From Gammaproteobacteria bacterium (GTDB lineage: Bacteria; Pseudomonadota; Gammaproteobacteria; UBA9214): DNA of 14,109 nt. Location of the stretch: the NCBI GenBank assembly GCA_003454335.1, contig DMKK01000156.1, forward strand, positions 19,981-34,089, written 5' to 3'. The position numbers and the translations under genes were made by a program. The notes below the pieces were generated by a model, which was not told where the DNA came from, searched no databases, and saw only the letters and a list, made by a program, of their open reading frames with translations. Position 1 is the first letter of the stretch; every line of letters starts with the position of its first letter. Shown piece after piece: positions 13,459 to 14,109 of the stretch.

Positions 13459-14109
13459 GTGAAGCCAGACCGAAAATCAGTGCTGGCGGTGTTTAACGTG
13501 CTCTTCACGGCCTATGGTCCGCAACACTGGTGGCCCGGCGATACCCCTTTTGAAATCATGGTCGGTGCGGTGCTGACCCAGAATACTGCCTGGACCAATG
13601 TCGAGCAGGCAATTGCCAACCTGGTCCGTCATGACAGGCTGTCTGCCGCCAGTATTATCGCAACACGCAAGGATCATCTTGCGAACTGGTTGCGGCCATC
13701 CGGATACTTCAATATTAAAGCAGCACGCCTGAAAAACTTCTGTCGCTGGTATGTGGAGGCGGGTGGCTACACTGTGCTGTCACAGGTTGATACGGATGCG
13801 TTGCGTGACGCCCTGTTATCGGTCAATGGCGTCGGCCCCGAAACGGCTGACGACATATTGCTCTATGCCTTTGAGCGGCCGGTGTTCGTCATTGATGCCT
13901 ACACGCGCCGCCTGTTTTCCCGGCTGGGGTTTATTGCCGGGGATGAGGCGTATGAGGAGCTGCGGTTGACCGTTGAAGAGCGTCTCGGTCAGGATGTCGA
14001 GTTGTATAATGAATTCCATGCACTCATCGTGCATCATGCAAAAATTGTTTGCCGGGTGCGCCCCCGTTGCGGTGACTGTCAGTTCCGCACACGTTGCCCT
14101 ACAGGCAAG
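13459..14109 (+). CDS. Endonuclease-III-like HhH-GPD DNA glycosylase (3' end outside window)
   Basis: At least 217 residues are visible, and the frame is open to the last base; probably few residues are missing. The start is GTG at 13459 by family fit (PFEIMVGAVLTQNTAW should lie near residue 35); no ATG or good ribosome site is available. The helix-hairpin-helix NGVGPETADDILLY has Glu128 where E. coli Nth has its catalytic Lys120. Asp146 in VIDAYTRR corresponds to Nth Asp138, with the same 18-residue spacing. Cys198, 204, 207 and 213 (Cx5Cx2Cx5C) should hold a [4Fe-4S] cluster. Loss of the Lys indicates a monofunctional base glycosylase, as in the MagIII-like 3-methyladenine group, rather than an AP lyase. 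The substrate is inferred, not shown. It probably shares a transcript with rluB. Confidence 0.88.
   Translation, partial: MKPDRKSVLAVFNVLFTAYGPQHWWPGDTPFEIMVGAVLTQNTAWTNVEQAIANLVRHDRLSAASIIATRKDHLANWLRPSGYFNIKAARLKNFCRWYVEAGGYTVLSQVDTDALRDALLSVNGVGPETADDILLYAFERPVFVIDAYTRRLFSRLGFIAGDEAYEELRLTVEERLGQDVELYNEFHALIVHHAKIVCRVRPRCGDCQFRTRCPTGK

Overview
The window is chromosomal DNA of moderate GC content from a gammaproteobacterium. Evidence is the run rnm(yciV)-yciO-M50 protease-trpS-scpA-scpB-rluB, the yciB-yciI-bolA-parvulin cluster, a 'long' TrpRS, Gram-negative lipoprotein signals, and a GTAGGAG-type palindromic repeat common in this class. The genus cannot be named from sequence alone. There are no tRNA or rRNA genes, no CRISPR array, no transposase or phage gene, and no gene-free stretch longer than about 170 bases.

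Region 1 (1-4189, + strand) is the least ordinary part. The last 30 codons of an unidentified gene are followed, 3 bases after its stop, by a membrane-bound GGDEF-EAL protein with a large periplasmic sensor region. Next come a 66-residue lipoprotein and a MinD/FleN-like P-loop ATPase that has lost the MinD-class signature lysine and carries a long unrecognised C-terminal half. Tight spacing suggests one operon and a possible envelope or cyclic-di-GMP signalling unit.

Region 2 (4182-6195, - strand) is yciB-yciI-bolA-parvulin lipoprotein, with one-base stop/start overlaps between the first three genes. It converges on region 1. The two final genes overlap by 8 bases, and the best intrinsic terminator for the minus-strand operon lies inside the coding sequence of the ATPase gene.

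Region 3 (6362-7096, - strand) is a conserved-looking helical protein of unknown function. It is divergent, across 107 bases, from region 4.

Region 4 (7204-14109, + strand) is housekeeping: RNase AM (PHP family), YciO, a site-2-protease-family membrane protein, tryptophanyl-tRNA synthetase, condensin partners ScpA and ScpB, 23S rRNA pseudouridine synthase RluB, and an endonuclease-III-like DNA glycosylase cut by the window end. Two imperfect inverted-repeat elements of different families sit between rnm and yciO and between scpA and scpB. Together these genes serve RNA maturation and modification, translation, chromosome segregation and base-excision repair.
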